Shown here piece by piece: positions 1 through 5,330 of a stretch of 5,330 nucleotides of DNA (the first letter of the stretch is position 1; every line of letters starts with the position of its first letter). Where the stretch lies: NCBI GenBank assembly GCA_025935735.1, contig JAICUS010000432.1, positions 1 to 5,330 on the forward strand, written 5' to 3'. The notes under the pieces are model-generated. The model was not told the DNA's origin and made no database searches. It saw only the letters and a program-made list of their open reading frames with translations. The translations under genes were made by a program, and so were the position numbers. The stretch is from Solirubrobacteraceae bacterium (GTDB lineage Bacteria; Actinomycetota; Thermoleophilia; Solirubrobacterales; Solirubrobacteraceae).

Positions 1-1
1 C

Positions 2-355
2 GGGCTGGGCTACCTGCTGAAGGAACGGGTGGGGGACGTGAAGGGGTTCGTCGGCGCCGTCGAGCGCGTCGCCGCCGGGGGGACGGCGCTCGATCGCGAG
101 GTCGTCAAGGAGCTCGTGCGCGCGCGCGAGCCGGCCGGCTCGGGCGCCCTGGGCGCATTGACGCCGCGCGAGAGCGAGGTCCTGTCGCTGATGGCCGAGG
201 GCCGGTCGAACGCCGCGATCGCGACCGCCCTGGTGGTCTCGCCCGGTGCCGTGGAGAAGCACGTGGCCAGCATCTTCGCCAAGCTCGGCCTGCCGGCGTC
301 GACGGACGACCACCGCCGCGTCCTCGCCGTGCTCGCCTACCTGCGGGCCGGCTAA
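2..355 (+). CDS. NarL/FixJ-family response regulator, C-terminal part (5' end outside window)
   Basis: DNA-binding response regulator of a two-component system; the frame is open to the left edge, so only the last 117 residues are present. The fragment opens with the end of a receiver domain: GYLLKERV carries the conserved lysine (residue 7 of the fragment) that contacts the phosphorylation site in this family, followed by the last receiver helix (GFVGAVERVAAGGTALD). A linker rich in Ala, Gly and Glu leads to a LuxR/GerE helix-turn-helix at about fragment residues 53-97, starting LTPRESEVLSLMAEG, with recognition helix SPGAVEKHVASIFAKLGL. The phosphoacceptor aspartate is outside the window. 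The GTG at 29 is internal to the receiver domain and is not the real start. The stop TAA lies 73 bases before the ABC transporter operon on the same strand, which suggests, but does not show, that this regulator controls it. Family assignment is firm; the target and stimulus are inferred or unknown. Confidence 0.93.
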   Translation, partial: GLGYLLKERVGDVKGFVGAVERVAAGGTALDREVVKELVRAREPAGSGALGALTPRESEVLSLMAEGRSNAAIATALVVSPGAVEKHVASIFAKLGLPASTDDHRRVLAVLAYLRAG

Positions 356-381
356 GTAGGGCTTGCCCCACCCGCCCTTAC
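356..381 (+). terminator. Possible hairpin terminator after the response regulator
   Basis: Directly after the TAA stop, GTAGGGC (356-362) can pair with GCCCTTAC (374-381), giving seven base pairs with one bulged T and an 11-base loop. There is no T-tract after it, so it is not a classical intrinsic terminator. Hairpins lacking a T-run are often proposed as terminators in GC-rich actinobacteria. It could equally be chance in GC-rich DNA. Confidence 0.3.
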
Positions 382-385
382 GTGC

Positions 386-402
386 CAGCCGAACCCCGGC
401 TG
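386..402. repeat. Small inverted repeat in the gap before the ABC operon
   Basis: CAGCCG (386-391) and CGGCTG (397-402) form a perfect six-base-pair stem around the loop AACCC. No T-tract follows. Its 3' arm overlaps the first two bases of the TGTC-N9-GACA dyad, so it could be a second termination hairpin, part of a 5' leader structure, or chance. Confidence 0.3.
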
Positions 403-417
403 TCACAAATGCGGACA
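401..417. promoter_or_regulatory. Candidate operator: TGTC-N9-GACA dyad
   Basis: A 17-base hyphenated dyad, TGTC (401-404) and GACA (414-417) separated by nine bases, is centred 20 bases upstream of the ATPase start codon. The arms extend to GCTGTC / GACAAGC if one bulged A is allowed. The inner bases (ACAAATGCG) are noticeably AT-richer than the surroundings. NarL-type regulators commonly bind such two-fold sites as dimers, and the regulator encoded just upstream is the obvious candidate. Position and symmetry are seen; the binding role is inference from a single copy. Confidence 0.3.
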
Positions 418-428
418 AGCTGGGGGGC

Positions 429-1148
429 ATGAACATCGTCTCGACGGCGGACCTGCGCCGCACCTACGGTGAGGGCGACACCGCCGTGCACGCGCTCGCC
501 GGCGTAACGCTGGACTTCCCGGCCGCGCAGTTCACGGCGATCATGGGGGCGTCGGGCTCCGGCAAGTCGACGCTGATGCACCTGCTGGCCGGCCTGGACC
601 GCCCGACGTCCGGCACCGTGGTGATCGACGGGCTCGAGCTCGGCACGCTCGACGACAAGGGGCTCACGCAGCTGCGCCGCGACCGGCTGGGGTTCGTCTT
701 CCAGGCGTTCAACCTCGTGCCGGTGCTGACCGCCGAGGAGAACATCACGCTGCCGCTCGCGCTGGCCGGCCGCAAGCCGGACGATGCCTGGCTGAACCAG
801 CTGATCGACACCGTCGGCCTGCGCGACCGCCTGACGCACCGCCCGTCGGAGCTCTCCGGCGGCCAGCAGCAGCGCGTCGCGGTGGCGCGGGCGCTCGTGC
901 ACCGCCCCGCGGTGCTGTTCGCCGACGAGCCGACCGGCAACCTCGACTCGCACTCCTCCGAGGAGGTCCTGCGGCTGCTGCGCCAGGCCGTGGACGAGTT
1001 CGGCCAGACGGTGATCATGGTCACCCACGACCCCACGGCGGCCGCGGTGGCCGACCGGATCGTGGTGCTCAGCGACGGCGCGGTCGTCCACGACGGCGGC
1101 TCGCAGTCCACCGAGGGCGTCCTCGACCTCATGAAGGCGGTGGCCTGA
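429..1148 (+). CDS. ABC transporter ATP-binding protein, MacB/LolD type
   Basis: Cytoplasmic ATPase of 239 residues that should power the FtsX/MacB-type permease encoded one base downstream. All nucleotide-binding motifs are intact: A-loop Tyr13, Walker A GASGSGKST (40-48), Q-loop Gln92 in FVFQAFNLVP, signature LSGGQQQR (142-149), Walker B AVLFADE (161-167) with catalytic Glu167, D-loop NLDS (171-174) and switch His200 in MVTHD. The QAFNLVP and EPTGNLDS wording and the length are typical of the MacB/LolD/FtsE group, which works with permeases bearing large extracytoplasmic domains. The start is the ATG at 429, because the protein from there matches the family's usual beginning. A TTG at 363 in frame would add 22 residues of non-family sequence. 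A run of six G precedes the ATG with only one base between, so the ribosome site is poor or oddly spaced. The substrate cannot be read from the ATPase. Confidence 0.96.
   Translation: MNIVSTADLRRTYGEGDTAVHALAGVTLDFPAAQFTAIMGASGSGKSTLMHLLAGLDRPTSGTVVIDGLELGTLDDKGLTQLRRDRLGFVFQAFNLVPVLTAEENITLPLALAGRKPDDAWLNQLIDTVGLRDRLTHRPSELSGGQQQRVAVARALVHRPAVLFADEPTGNLDSHSSEEVLRLLRQAVDEFGQTVIMVTHDPTAAAVADRIVVLSDGAVVHDGGSQSTEGVLDLMKAVA
1133..1140 (+). promoter_or_regulatory. Ribosome binding site for the permease GTG start
   Basis: GAAGGCGG, inside the last codons of the ATPase gene, lies nine bases before the GTG at 1150. The ATPase stop TGA ends at 1148, leaving one base between genes. This supports the GTG start and translational coupling of the two subunits. 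Confidence 0.55.
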
Positions 1149-1149
1149 C

Positions 1150-3699
1150 GTGCAGAAGGTCGCGCTGCGCGGCCTGCTGACCCGCAAGCTGCGCTCTGTC
1201 CTCACCGGCTTCGCCGTGGTCATCGGCGTGGCGTTCGTGGTCGGCACACTCGTGTTCACGGACACGATCAACGAGTCGTTCAAGAACCTCTTCGAGCGCA
1301 CGCAGAAGGGCGTCGACGTCGAGCTCGAGTCCCGCCAGGCCGTCAAGGCCGACTTCTCCCAGCCGCCGACCATGCCGGCGTCCGTGCTGGCGAAGGTCAA
1401 GTCGACGCCGGGCGTCGCGGTGGCCGAGGGCAGCGTCTCGAACGCCGTGACGCTGCTGGACAAGCAGGGCAAGGCGATCGTCTCCAACGGGCCGCCGACG
1501 CTCGCCGTGTCGGCCTCGACCCAGAAGATCTTCCAGTCGCTCGACTACGAGAGCGGCGGGCCGCCCCAGACCGCCGATCAGGTGGCGCTGGACCGCGGCA
1601 CGGCCAAGAAGTACGACTTCAAGGTCGGCGACACCGCGCGGGTGAGCGGCGAGCACGAGGCCAAGGCCTACAAGGTCAGCGGCATCGCCTCGCTGGACGG
1701 CAAGGACAACCTCGCCGGCGCGCGCCTGGTCGTGATGACGCTGCCCGAGGCCCAGCGGGTGACCGACCACCACGGCTACGACTCGATCTCCGTGTCCACC
1801 GGCGGCGCGGACCCGGACAAGGTCAAGGCGCAGCTGCAGCGCGAGCTGCCGCACTCGATCAACGTCCGCACCGGCAAGGAGGCGGCCAAGGAACAGGCGC
1901 AGGACCTCTCCGACGCGCTGGGCTTCATCCGCACGGCGCTGCTCGTGTTCGCCGCCGTGGCGCTGCTCGTCGGCGCCTTCCTGATCTTCAACACGTTCTC
2001 GGTCACCGTCGCCCAGCGCACGCGCGAGTTCGCGCTGCTGCGCGTGCTCGGCGCCTCGCGCCGGCAGGTGCTGCGCTCGGTGCTGGTCGAGACGTTCATC
2101 GTCGGCCTCGCGGCGTCGATCCTCGGCATCCTCGTCGGCTTTGCGCTGGCGCCCGCCCTGGCGGCCATGCTCAAGGCGTTCGGCATCGACCTGGGCACGA
2201 CCGGCCTCGTCATCAAGGGCGGGACGGTGATCGCCGGCCTGCTCGTCGGGCTGATCGCCACGATGGTGTCCGGCTTCGTGCCGGCCCGGCGGGCGACCCG
2301 CGTGGAGCCGGTGGCGGCGATGCGCGACAGCGCCACCCCGGGCCTCGGCCACCTGCGCCGGCGGCGGATCTTCGGCGCCGCGGGTCTGTTCGTGGCCGGC
2401 GTGGCCGTGCTGTTCTACGGCCTGTTCGGCGACCTGGCCGACTCGGCCGCGGCCTCGCTGCTCGGCCTGGGCGCCGTGCTGATGATGTTCGGCGTCGCGC
2501 TGCTCGCGCCGCTGCTCGTGCGGCCGCTGGCTCGCGGGCTCGGCGCGCCGCTGGCCCGCTGGCGCGGGCTGACCGGCGTGCTGGCGCGCGAGAACGCGAT
2601 CCGCCAGCCGCAGCGCACCGCGGTCACCGCCGCCGCGCTGATGGTCGGCCTCGCGCTCGTGGTCTTCGTGGCGATCTTCGCCGCGGGCCTGCGCGCGTCC
2701 GTCCACAAGGCGATCAACGACCAGGTGAGCGCCGCGCTCATCGTCCAGGCGCAGAACGGCTTCAACCCGATCCCCGAGGCGGTGATCCCGACCGTCCGGC
2801 AGATCCCGGGCGTGACGTCGGTCTCGCCGGTGCGCTTCTCCACCGGCAAGGTCAAGGGCGTCGGCGGCAACCAGGCGGCCACGGGCGTCGACCCGCAGAC
2901 GATCGGCACGGTGCTCAGGCTCAAGTGGGACGTCGGCTCGGCGGCGACGCTGCGCAACCTCGGCGACGGCAACGCGGTGGTCGACTCCGACTGGGCGAAG
3001 TCGAACAGCATCCGCGTGGGGGACGTGCTGCACGTCACCACGCCGGCCGGCAAGGTCGTGCCCTACCGGGTCTCCGGCACCTTCAAGAACCAGGCGGGGC
3101 TGACCTCGAACCTGATCGTCAACCAGGCGACGATGCCGCGTCTGTGGGACATGAAGCAGCTGGCGTTCGTGCTCGCCGCGGCGCGGCCGGGCACCGACTC
3201 GGACAAGCTCGCGGCGGCCGGGGATCGCGCGCTGAAGCAGTTCCCGTCCACCGACGCGCTGTCGATCGCGCAGTTCGAGGACAAGCAGGACCAGTCGGTC
3301 AACCAGCTGCTCGGGCTCGTCTACGCGCTGCTCGCGCTGTCCGTGATCGTGGCGCTGCTGGGGATCGTCAACACGCTGGCCCTGTCGGTGCACGAGTGCA
3401 CGCGCGAGCTCGGGATGCTGCGCGCGGTGGGCATGAGCCGCAAGCAGGTCAAGCGGATGATCCGCGGCGAGTCGGTGATCACCGCGGGGATCGGCGCGGT
3501 GCTCGGCACCGCGCTGGGAATCGTGTTCGCGGTGATCATCTCGCGGCCGCTGGCCGACCAGGGCTTCGTGTTCTCGCTGCCCGTCGGGACCCTGATCGTC
3601 TTCTTCATCCTGGCCGGCATCGCCGGGGTGGTGGCGGCGATCTCGCCCGCCCGGCGAGCGGCCAAGGTGGACGTGCTGCGAGCCGTGACGACGGAATGA
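1150..3699 (+). CDS. FtsX/MacB-type ABC transporter permease, internally duplicated, 10 predicted TM segments
   Basis: Membrane subunit of 849 residues, partner of the preceding ATPase. Hydrophobic segments lie near residues 18-37, 261-284, 311-335, 356-377, 405-426, 434-458, 490-513, 719-746, 774-797 and 810-832. Two soluble extracytoplasmic domains (about 38-258 and 514-716) follow TM1 and TM7, as in MacB periplasmic core domains. Each half ends in an FtsX domain: TREFALLRVLGASRRQV (291-307) is mirrored by TRELGMLRAVGMSRKQV (751-767), and PARRATRVEPVAAMR (378-392) by PARRAAKVDVLRA (833-845). The extracytoplasmic domains also match each other, for example FKVGD (157-161) with IRVGD (621-625), each followed by YxVSG. 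One chain therefore resembles a MacB dimer joined by two linker helices (TM5-6). The start is GTG with an upstream GAAGGCGG. The family moves lipids, lipoproteins, peptides or drugs, or transmits force to the cell surface; the substrate here is unknown. It is intact, with no frameshift. Confidence 0.94.
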   Translation: MQKVALRGLLTRKLRSVLTGFAVVIGVAFVVGTLVFTDTINESFKNLFERTQKGVDVELESRQAVKADFSQPPTMPASVLAKVKSTPGVAVAEGSVSNAVTLLDKQGKAIVSNGPPTLAVSASTQKIFQSLDYESGGPPQTADQVALDRGTAKKYDFKVGDTARVSGEHEAKAYKVSGIASLDGKDNLAGARLVVMTLPEAQRVTDHHGYDSISVSTGGADPDKVKAQLQRELPHSINVRTGKEAAKEQAQDLSDALGFIRTALLVFAAVALLVGAFLIFNTFSVTVAQRTREFALLRVLGASRRQVLRSVLVETFIVGLAASILGILVGFALAPALAAMLKAFGIDLGTTGLVIKGGTVIAGLLVGLIATMVSGFVPARRATRVEPVAAMRDSATPGLGHLRRRRIFGAAGLFVAGVAVLFYGLFGDLADSAAASLLGLGAVLMMFGVALLAPLLVRPLARGLGAPLARWRGLTGVLARENAIRQPQRTAVTAAALMVGLALVVFVAIFAAGLRASVHKAINDQVSAALIVQAQNGFNPIPEAVIPTVRQIPGVTSVSPVRFSTGKVKGVGGNQAATGVDPQTIGTVLRLKWDVGSAATLRNLGDGNAVVDSDWAKSNSIRVGDVLHVTTPAGKVVPYRVSGTFKNQAGLTSNLIVNQATMPRLWDMKQLAFVLAAARPGTDSDKLAAAGDRALKQFPSTDALSIAQFEDKQDQSVNQLLGLVYALLALSVIVALLGIVNTLALSVHECTRELGMLRAVGMSRKQVKRMIRGESVITAGIGAVLGTALGIVFAVIISRPLADQGFVFSLPVGTLIVFFILAGIAGVVAAISPARRAAKVDVLRAVTTE

Positions 3700-3711
3700 G
3701 GCGCTAGCCTC
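3698..3711. repeat. Inverted repeat over the permease stop codon
   Basis: GAGGC (3698-3702) and GCCTC (3707-3711) form a perfect five-base-pair stem with loop GCTA. The left arm includes the last two bases of the permease TGA stop, and the right arm covers most of the TAGCCT box of the next gene. No T-run follows. It could be a weak terminator, an operator, or chance. Confidence 0.35.
3705..3710 (+). promoter_or_regulatory. Probable -10 box of a leaderless promoter for the glycosyltransferase gene
   Basis: TAGCCT fits the actinobacterial -10 consensus TANNNT and ends eight bases before the ATG at 3719, so transcription would begin at or within a base or two of the start codon. No Shine-Dalgarno sequence exists in the 19-base gap (GCGCTAGCCTCGGGCGCG precedes the ATG), which also fits a leaderless message. 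No convincing -35 is seen: GTGACG at 3685-3690 resembles TTGACA but leaves a 14-base spacer, which is short. Confidence 0.55.
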
Positions 3712-3718
3712 GGGCGCG

Positions 3719-5095
3719 ATGGTCGTCAGTGAGGAGACGGCCGCGCCCGAGGCGCCGGCGCGGCGCCTGGCCGTGCCGCGGGACCGCTCGTGGCGGGTCG
3801 TCCTGAGCCTGCTCGTGGCGGTCACGCTGCTCGGCGGGGCGCTGCGGGCGGTCCAGTCGGCCTCGCCGGACCTGGCGAACCGCTCCTCGGACGAGCGCGG
3901 GTACGCCCGCGTGGCCAAGACCTTCGAGGGCGGCCACTTCCACGGCACCTCGCTGCACTGGCCGCCGGGCGCGCCGCTGATGTTCGCCGTCGCGGACCGC
4001 ATCCACCCGACGCACGACCTCCGGCTGGCCTACTGGTCCAACGCGCTGGTCGGCACGCTGCTGATCCCGGTCGTCTTCCTGCTCGGGCTGCTCGCGGCGC
4101 CGGGCCGGTGGGGGAGATGGGTGGGGGTCGCCGCGGCGGCGCTGATCGCCATCTACCCGCCGTACGTGGTGATGGGCGGCCAGCTGCTGGCCGAGCCGCT
4201 GGGCACGCTCTTCCTGGCCGGGGCGGTGGCGGCGACGCTGGCCGCGTGGCGGTGGCCGCAACGCCGCCTGCTCGTGCTGGCCGGCGTGCTGATGGCCGGC
4301 ACCGTGCTCACGCGGGCGGACCTCATCCTCGTGCCGGCGATCCTGGTGATCCTCACCGCCTGGTTTGAGCGCGGGCGGGGGCGCCGGCTCGCGCTCGGCT
4401 CCGCCGCGCTGTCCGCCGCCGTGTGCCTGGCGGTGATGATGCCCTGGCTGGTGGTGGCGGCCACCCAGGTCGGCCACTTCGTGCCGGTCACCGAGGGCGA
4501 CGGCTCGGCGCTGTTCGTGGGCACCTACCTGCCGGGCAAGGGCACGACGCTGGGCTTCAAGCGCGCGGTGGTCGACGAGACGCGGCGCCGCCACCCGCGC
4601 TTCCAGAACGTCGCGCCGTATTACATCCCGGCGGCGATCGTGCTCGCCGACCAGGCCAAGCACAAGCCGGGGCTCTCCAAGGACGCGTCGCTGCGCGCGC
4701 AGGCCTGGGACAACCTGGACAAGTACGCGCTCGGGCAGCCGGCGCAGTTCGCCCGGATGATGTGGAACAAGGCCGCGCGCATGTGGCTGGTGTCCAGCCG
4801 GGCCGGCCGGGCGCAGAACATCGGCACGCTCACCCGGCCGCTGCACCACGTCCTGGTGATCGTGTTCATCGTCCTGCTGCTCGCCGCCTGGGTGTGGCGC
4901 CGCCCGCCGCCACTGACGGCGTTCCTGGCGATCATGGGCTACGCGACCCTCATGCACGCGGTGTTCGTGTCCAAGCCCCGCTACGCGCTGCCGCTGCTGC
5001 CGCTGCTGGTGGCCGGCGGGCTCGCCGGGCTGGCGATCCTGGTCAGCGGGTGGGCGCGCTCTCGAAGTACGGCGCGCACGCTCCCCAGCGCGTGA
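3719..5095 (+). CDS. GT-C fold membrane glycosyltransferase, GT39/PMT-ArnT type
   Basis: Integral membrane protein of 458 residues, expected to transfer a sugar from a polyprenyl-phosphate donor to a protein, lipid or glycan outside the cytoplasmic membrane. TM segments are estimated near 27-45, 104-125, 133-152, 158-176, 183-198, 201-216, 224-248, 375-393, 399-417 and 421-444. The first outer loop carries SSDERGY with Asp58-Glu59, the position of the catalytic acidic pair in PMT/ArnT enzymes, followed by HWPPGAPLMFA, which resembles the family's PPG-P-L-F motif. Other family-like signs are LTRADLILVP (197-206) and SKPRYALPLLPLL (418-430). An extracytoplasmic region of about 125 residues lies between TM7 and TM8 (248-374). 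The 26-residue N-terminus is cytoplasmic. The ATG at 3719 is chosen because of the TAGCCT box eight bases upstream; there is no ribosome site. The last 16 residues are encoded where a convergent gene overlaps and use atypical codons (TCT CGA AGT at 448-450). Donor and acceptor are unknown. Confidence 0.85.
   Translation: MVVSEETAAPEAPARRLAVPRDRSWRVVLSLLVAVTLLGGALRAVQSASPDLANRSSDERGYARVAKTFEGGHFHGTSLHWPPGAPLMFAVADRIHPTHDLRLAYWSNALVGTLLIPVVFLLGLLAAPGRWGRWVGVAAAALIAIYPPYVVMGGQLLAEPLGTLFLAGAVAATLAAWRWPQRRLLVLAGVLMAGTVLTRADLILVPAILVILTAWFERGRGRRLALGSAALSAAVCLAVMMPWLVVAATQVGHFVPVTEGDGSALFVGTYLPGKGTTLGFKRAVVDETRRRHPRFQNVAPYYIPAAIVLADQAKHKPGLSKDASLRAQAWDNLDKYALGQPAQFARMMWNKAARMWLVSSRAGRAQNIGTLTRPLHHVLVIVFIVLLLAAWVWRRPPPLTAFLAIMGYATLMHAVFVSKPRYALPLLPLLVAGGLAGLAILVSGWARSRSTARTLPSA
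4102..4127 (+). other. G-quadruplex-type motif inside the glycosyltransferase gene
   Basis: Four G-tracts occur on the coding strand: GGG (4102-4104), GGGGG (4110-4114), GGG (4119-4121) and GGGGG (4123-4127), with loops of 5, 4 and 1 bases. This meets the usual G3+N1-7 pattern. It encodes a Gly/Arg/Trp stretch between TM2 and TM3 (about residues 128-136), including a rare AGA arginine codon. In DNA this GC-rich such a motif can arise by chance. Confidence 0.5.
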
Positions 5096-5330
5096 GCCGG
5101 CGCGAGCCGGGCGCGCCGGCCATCATCGCCCCGGCCGTCGCCTCCGCGGCCTCGCGCAGCTGCGCGTAGTCCGCGGCCTGCCCGACGGCGCACACGAGCC
5201 CCTCGCGGGAAATGCCCACGAGCGCGGGCAGCGCGGCGGGCCGCAGGGCCGCCGGGAGGTCTTCCGCGGCCACCGCGGTCAGGCCGGACGGCGTGGGGTG
5301 CGCGGCGGCCGCCGCCCGGGGCAGCGCGAG
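5043..5330 (-). CDS. Hypothetical protein, C-terminal 95 residues (5' end outside window)
   Basis: An open minus-strand frame runs from the right edge to a TGA at 5045-5043; its start is beyond the window. It is judged real because only 3 of its 95 codons end in A or T (GAA, ATT, GGA), the same extreme third-position bias as the other genes, and because no plus-strand frame accounts for 5096-5330. The sequence is rich in Ala and includes LPALVGISREGLVCAVG, then a likely helix (YAQLREAAEATAGAMMAG), and ends RLTRWGACAPYFESAPTR. It looks soluble, with no clear membrane segment. I do not recognise the family; the strand-like LVGISREGLVCAVG followed by a helix suggests an alpha/beta domain end, but that is only an impression. 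A GTG at 5273 could act as a start, but the frame stays coding-like upstream of it, so a longer protein is more likely. Its last 53 bases overlap the 3' end of the convergent glycosyltransferase gene. Confidence 0.72.
   Translation of the reverse strand, partial: LALPRAAAAAHPTPSGLTAVAAEDLPAALRPAALPALVGISREGLVCAVGQAADYAQLREAAEATAGAMMAGAPGSRRLTRWGACAPYFESAPTR

Noticed and set aside
27..46. G-quadruplex motif in the response regulator gene
   Set aside because: Only three G-tracts (27-29, 31-35, 43-46) fall within allowed loop lengths; there is no fourth tract.
363..428. TTG at 363 as an upstream start for the ATPase
   Set aside because: It would add 22 residues with no family similarity, has no ribosome site, and would run through the hairpins and dyad; the ATG at 429 gives the standard N-terminus.
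401..440. ECF41-type sigma factor promoter (TGTCACA ... CGTC)
   Set aside because: TGTCACA at 401-407 matches the known -35 motif of that group, but the next CGTC is at 437-440, a 29-base spacer instead of roughly 16, and it lies inside the coding region.
378..1487. Long minus-strand open frames opposite the ATPase gene
   Set aside because: The plus strand carries every ABC ATPase motif in order; the minus-strand translations are low-complexity and match nothing I recognise.
2925..3707. Plus-strand open frame in an alternative phase within the permease gene
   Set aside because: The translation is Arg/Gly/Ala low-complexity sequence, and the permease frame through the same region has clear FtsX motifs.
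1129..4002. A 957-codon open frame on the minus strand opposite the permease gene
   Set aside because: It is a shadow of the permease in GC-rich DNA: its translation is dominated by Arg, His, Gln, Asp and Gly with no recognisable domain, and it crosses the stop of one true gene and the start of another.
4423..5169. Plus-strand open frame in an alternative phase running past the glycosyltransferase stop
   Set aside because: Arg/Gly/Ala-rich shadow sequence. The glycosyltransferase frame has membrane segments and family motifs, and the region after 5095 is better explained by the minus-strand gene.
1..5330. tRNA, rRNA, CRISPR array, insertion sequence, attachment site or riboswitch
   Set aside because: No repeat array, terminal inverted repeats, transposase, cloverleaf-like segment or conserved aptamer core was found on reading either strand; apart from 73 and 19 bases of intergenic sequence, nearly everything is coding.

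Overview
This window reads as chromosomal DNA of a very GC-rich bacterium, most likely an actinomycete-type organism. That placement is inferred from three things: almost every codon of the accepted genes ends in G or C, GTG starts are used, and one gene has a TANNNT box directly upstream of its ATG with no Shine-Dalgarno sequence, which fits leaderless transcription. A Thermoleophilia-like member (Solirubrobacterales) is a guess from gene style only. No rRNA, tRNA, CRISPR array, insertion sequence or phage gene was seen.

Layout: (1) 2-355, plus strand: the C-terminal part of a NarL/FixJ-type (LuxR-HTH) response regulator whose start lies outside the window. (2) 356-428: a 73-base intergenic gap with two small hairpins and a TGTC-N9-GACA dyad. 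(3) 429-1148 and 1150-3699, plus strand: a tightly coupled pair encoding a MacB/LolD-type ABC ATPase and an 849-residue FtsX/MacB-type permease. The permease is an internal duplication, two MacB-like halves in one chain. (4) 3719-5095, plus strand: a GT-C fold membrane glycosyltransferase of the GT39/PMT-ArnT type, probably transcribed from its own leaderless promoter just after the permease stop codon. (5) 5043-5330, minus strand: the C-terminal part of an unrecognised gene that converges on, and overlaps by 53 bases, the glycosyltransferase gene.

How the genes may work together: the response regulator next to an ABC efflux/mechanotransmission-type transporter suggests a two-component system controlling that transporter, possibly through the dyad in the gap. 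A partner histidine kinase would be expected upstream, outside the window. The glycosyltransferase probably acts on the outer face of the membrane with a polyprenyl-phosphate sugar donor, and nothing ties it functionally to the transporter. Overall these are recognisable families in an ordinary arrangement. I did not find convincing evidence of an undescribed system. The points most worth a second look are the candidate operator, the leaderless promoter, the convergent overlap and the unidentified minus-strand gene.
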